A DNA stretch of 64,000 nt from an uncultured Veillonellaceae bacterium (GTDB lineage Bacteria > Bacillota > Negativicutes > Veillonellales > Veillonellaceae), in contig CAMBIX010000005.1 of assembly GCA_945867815.1 (NCBI GenBank), forward strand, positions 1-64,000, read 5' to 3'. The stretch's first letter is position 1; each line of letters starts with the position of its first letter. Shown here one piece after another: positions 61,093 to 64,000 of the stretch. The notes under the pieces are model-generated. The model saw only the letters and a list, made by a program, of their open reading frames with translations. It had not been told where the DNA came from and did no database searches. Made by a program: the position numbers and the translations under genes.

Positions 61093-61757
61093 TAGTTGTC
61101 ACCTTCTTCCTTTTTGGAGCTTTTCTTAGCTTCTGGGAGAACTTCACCTTTATAAATCCATACTTTTACACCAATACAACCATATGTTGTATGTGCTTCT
61201 GCTGTACCATAATCAATATTGGCACGTAATGTATGCAATGGAATACTGCCTTCACGATAAGATTCGCTACGAGCGATTTCAGCGCCGCCTAAACGACCGC
61301 TAACCATGATTTTAATACCCTTTGCACCTAAACGCATTGTACGGCCTACAGCCTGCTTCATAGCACGACGGAAACCAATACGGCGTTCCAACTGACTAGC
61401 AATATTTTCAGCAACCAAAACAGAATCCATATCTGCTTGTTTAATTTCTGCAATATTTACGTCAATTTGTTTGTCAGTAAAACGTTTTAACGCTTTACGC
61501 ATATCTTCGATACCTGCACCACCACGGCCGATAACCATGCCTGGTTTAGCTGTATGAATTGTTAATTTGATACGTTTATTTGTACGTTCAATTTCAATGC
61601 GAGAAATGCCTGCACTGAAAAGCGTTTTCTTCAAGAAGTTACGGATTTTAACATCTTCATGAAGATTGGCAGCGAAATCTTTATCAGCATACCATTTTGC
61701 GTCCCAATCTTTTACAATACCGACACGCAAGCCATGTGGATTAACTTTTTGACCCAC
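61092..61757 (-). CDS. rpsC: 30S ribosomal protein S3
   Basis: This 221-residue protein has [26 protein letters not shown], the KH domain with [22 protein letters not shown], and a C-terminal domain ending [14 protein letters not shown]. Complete. Confidence 0.98.
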   Translation of the reverse strand: MGQKVNPHGLRVGIVKDWDAKWYADKDFAANLHEDVKIRNFLKKTLFSAGISRIEIERTNKRIKLTIHTAKPGMVIGRGGAGIEDMRKALKRFTDKQIDVNIAEIKQADMDSVLVAENIASQLERRIGFRRAMKQAVGRTMRLGAKGIKIMVSGRLGGAEIARSESYREGSIPLHTLRANIDYGTAEAHTTYGCIGVKVWIYKGEVLPEAKKSSKKEEGDN

Positions 61758-61775
61758 TATATATCCCTCCTTCTG

Positions 61776-62111
61776 TTATGCTCTTTCAGAAACTACAACG
61801 GTAACGTGGCTAGAACGTTTCAAAATTTTGAAAGCCTGCCCACGGGAACGGGGATGAACGCGCTTCATTGTTGGTCCTTGATCAACTAAGATTTGAGACA
61901 CATAAAGATTGTCGACATTCATATCAAAATTATGTTCAGCATTTGCTACTGCTGAACGTAATACCTTTTCTACTATATCAGCGCCAACTTTCGGAGTGAA
62001 CTTCAAGATGGCAAATGCTTCGCCGATATTTTTGCCACGAACCAAATCAGCAACAATGCGAATTTTGCGAGGCGCAATGCGAATATGTCTAGCGACTGCT
62101 TTTGCTTCCAT
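61776..62111 (-). CDS. rplV: 50S ribosomal protein L22
   Basis: This 111-residue protein ([61 protein letters not shown], then [26 protein letters not shown]) is complete, with the exit-tunnel loop present. Confidence 0.98.
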   Translation of the reverse strand: MEAKAVARHIRIAPRKIRIVADLVRGKNIGEAFAILKFTPKVGADIVEKVLRSAVANAEHNFDMNVDNLYVSQILVDQGPTMKRVHPRSRGQAFKILKRSSHVTVVVSERA

Positions 62112-62127
62112 TATTTACTTCCTCCTA

Positions 62128-62409
62128 CTATTGAGCAACTGTAGCTTTTTCACTCTTAACATGGCCTTTAAAAGTACGTGTTGGAGCGAATTCACCTAAC
62201 TTATGTCCTACCATGTCTTCTGTAATAAATACAGGCACATGTTTACGTCCATCATGAACAGCAATCGTATGTCCTACAAAAGCTGGGATAATGGTAGATG
62301 CACGGGACCAGGTTTTAACAACTTTTTTATCATTTGTTTCGTTTAATGCATCAATCTTTTTAACAAGAGATGCTGCAACGAAAGGGCCTTTTTTTATAGA
62401 TCTGGACAC
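62128..62409 (-). CDS. rpsS: 30S ribosomal protein S19
   Basis: This 93-residue protein ([83 protein letters not shown]) is a complete S19. Confidence 0.98.
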   Translation of the reverse strand: MSRSIKKGPFVAASLVKKIDALNETNDKKVVKTWSRASTIIPAFVGHTIAVHDGRKHVPVFITEDMVGHKLGEFAPTRTFKGHVKSEKATVAQ

Positions 62410-62432
62410 TATATTATCTCCTTTCCGCTATC

Positions 62433-63263
62433 CTATTTTGTACGACGTTTTACGATTAAGCTATTAGAAGCTTTTTTCTTATCACGAGTCTTAACACCAT
62501 GTGCAGGTTTGCCCCAAGGAGTAACTGGATGTTTACGACCAACTGGAGATTTACCTTCCCCACCACCATGTGGATGGTCACAAGGGTTCATAACAACACC
62601 ACGGTTGCCTGGGCGAACACCCATCCAACGATGACGACCGGCTTTACCGATTGTAATGTTTTCGTGATCAATGTTACCAACTACACCAACTGTTGCACGG
62701 CAGTTAATGTGTACACGGCGAAGTTCGCCAGATGGTAAACGAAGTAATGCATAGGAACCTTCTTTAGCCATAAGCTGTGCAGAAGTACCTGCGGAACGAA
62801 CGATTTGTCCACCCTTACCGATTTTCATTTCTACATTATGTACTTGTGTACCTAATGGAATGTTAAGAAGTGGCAAGCAGTTACCTGGTTTAATATCAGA
62901 TTCTGGACCACTATATACTACGTCACCAACTTTTAAGCCATTTGGTGCCAAGATATAACGTTTTTCGCCATCAGCATAGTTTAACAATGCAATGCGAGCC
63001 GTACGGTTTGGATCATATTCAATGCTAGCAACGGTAGCCGGAATATTATCTTTTGTACGTTTAAAGTCAATAATACGATACTGACGTTTATGACCGCCGC
63101 CTTGATGACGGACTGTCATTTTACCAGTGTTATTACGACCACCCTTTTGAGAAATTGGTGCAAGTAAAGATTTTTCAGGTTTGCTTGCTGTAATTTCAGT
63201 AAAGGCGGACACTGTCATAAACCGACGACCAGCGGAGTACGGTTTAAATGATTTTATTGCCAT
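62433..63263 (-). CDS. rplB: 50S ribosomal protein L2
   Basis: This 276-residue protein contains [66 protein letters not shown] and [35 protein letters not shown] with the peptidyl-transferase-near His. Complete. Confidence 0.98.
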   Translation of the reverse strand: MAIKSFKPYSAGRRFMTVSAFTEITASKPEKSLLAPISQKGGRNNTGKMTVRHQGGGHKRQYRIIDFKRTKDNIPATVASIEYDPNRTARIALLNYADGEKRYILAPNGLKVGDVVYSGPESDIKPGNCLPLLNIPLGTQVHNVEMKIGKGGQIVRSAGTSAQLMAKEGSYALLRLPSGELRRVHINCRATVGVVGNIDHENITIGKAGRHRWMGVRPGNRGVVMNPCDHPHGGGEGKSPVGRKHPVTPWGKPAHGVKTRDKKKASNSLIVKRRTK

Positions 63264-63284
63264 TATTGGGCCTCCTTACCAGAC

Positions 63285-63569
63285 TTATACACCTTCAAAG
63301 AATTCAATGGATTCGCCTGCTTTAAGCGTAACAATTGCTTTTTTATAATCGCTGCGTTTACCTTGCGTACGGCCCATGCGTTTTACCTTACCTAACACAC
63401 GAATCGTTGCTACTTTTTCCACTTTTACATTGAAGATTTTTTCAACAGCTTGACGAACCTGTACTTTAGTTGCCGTCAACGGTACTCGGAATGTATATTT
63501 ACCATCTTCCATTAAGATTGTAGTTTTTTCCGTGATAACCGGACGAATTAATACATCGCGTAATTCCAT
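63285..63569 (-). CDS. rplW: 50S ribosomal protein L23
   Basis: This 94-residue protein (LRDVLIRPVITEKTTILMEDGKYTFRVPLTATKVQVRQAVEKIFNVKVEKVATIRVLGKVKRMGRTQGKRSDYKKAIVTLKAGESIEFF) is a complete L23, the exit-site docking protein. It ends against rplD's stop. Confidence 0.97.
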   Translation of the reverse strand: MELRDVLIRPVITEKTTILMEDGKYTFRVPLTATKVQVRQAVEKIFNVKVEKVATIRVLGKVKRMGRTQGKRSDYKKAIVTLKAGESIEFFEGV

Positions 63570-64000
63570 TTATCCGAGCACCTCCTCAATTTTTGCTACG
63601 GCTCCTTCTGTAACGAAGAGTTTATCGCAATTAAGAAGATCAAAGATATTCATATTTTCGCAAGCCAATGCTTTAACGCCAGGGATGTTGCGTGCAGAGC
63701 GTTCTACATTTACATCGCCTTCTGTAATGAATAATACTTTAGTACCTTCTACTTTGAAGTTATTCAAAAGAGCTACCATATCTTTTGTTTTTGGTGCATC
63801 AAATGTAATTTGGTCAACTACGAATAATTCATTTGTATTAACTTTATCACTAAGAGCAGATTTTACTGCTAAACGTCTAGCTTTACGAGGCATAGCCTTA
63901 TAATAGCTGCGAGGTTGTGGTCCAAATACAGTACCACCACCAACCCATAATGGGCTGCGAGTAGAGCCTACACGAGCACGACCTGTACCTTTTTGTCTCC
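63570..64000 (-). CDS. rplD: 50S ribosomal protein L4, 5' end outside window
   Basis: The frame runs from the right window edge ([53 protein letters not shown]) to the stop at 63,570. An internal Met at 63,893 is not the true start. The L4 loop R-x-K-G-T-G-x-A-R is visible. The remaining N-terminus and rplC/rpsJ should lie to the right. Confidence 0.95.
   Translation of the reverse strand, partial: RQKGTGRARVGSTRSPLWVGGGTVFGPQPRSYYKAMPRKARRLAVKSALSDKVNTNELFVVDQITFDAPKTKDMVALLNNFKVEGTKVLFITEGDVNVERSARNIPGVKALACENMNIFDLLNCDKLFVTEGAVAKIEEVLG

Noticed and set aside
1-64000. CRISPR array, rRNA or tRNA genes
   Set aside because: No regularly spaced repeats with unique spacers, and no tRNA or rRNA sequence recognised, including at the prophage end.

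Overview
The window carries most of an integrated contractile-tailed prophage (about 1-38,470, its left end lies outside) followed by a bacterial core region (about 38,470-64,000). Base composition is AT-rich. The core proteins (C-minus S14, fused gamma-alpha 2-oxoacid:ferredoxin oxidoreductase, the spc/alpha ribosomal order without rpsD, an ECF module behind rplQ) look like a Negativicute, most likely Veillonella or a close relative. This is recognition from memory, not a search.

Prophage. It is organised around a divergent switch at 35.0-35.5 kb. Leftward (minus strand) the lytic promoter reads cro-like, a set of small early genes, then a replication/recombination module (DUF2800 nuclease, DUF2815 protein, family A DNA polymerase, PcfJ-like protein, VapE-type primase-helicase, VRR-NUC nuclease, SNF2 helicase) with an iteron-rich candidate origin at 23.8-24.1 kb. 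A DUF5406-like protein and an ArpU-like late regulator come next, followed by the late operon: terminases, portal, gp7-like protein with a fused nuclease-like tail, scaffold, major capsid, connectors, sheath, tube, a frameshifting tail chaperone, tape measure, PBSX-like baseplate genes and the tail fibre. Rightward are a CI-type repressor, a PemK/MazF-like protein, a probable small RNA or attenuator, an HExxH peptidase-like gene and the integrase. No holin or endolysin is present; these would lie left of the window.

Tail-fibre end (1-2,904). The expressed fibre gene ends in a gp53-like C-terminal domain. Behind it lie four further, mutually divergent C-terminal cassettes without start codons, three in tandem on the minus strand and one inverted on the plus strand. 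Each begins with the same 10-bp DNA (CCAGTGGGGA, coding Q-W-G), and several end with a stop codon abutting the core CCAGTGG. A second tyrosine recombinase gene sits immediately beside this array. I read this as a phage tail-fibre shufflon that switches the receptor-binding tip by inversion or deletion; it is the main find in the window.

Core region. The prophage ends next to the terminator of rpsF-ssb-rpsR. Then come a LysR regulator, a displaced single-gene rpsD, a broken DoxX-like gene, an MFS transporter, queF, a 2-oxoacid:ferredoxin oxidoreductase pair, truA, the ecfT-ecfA2-ecfA1 transporter module, and the minus-strand rplQ-to-rplD ribosomal/RNA polymerase/secY super-operon, which runs off the right edge inside rplD.
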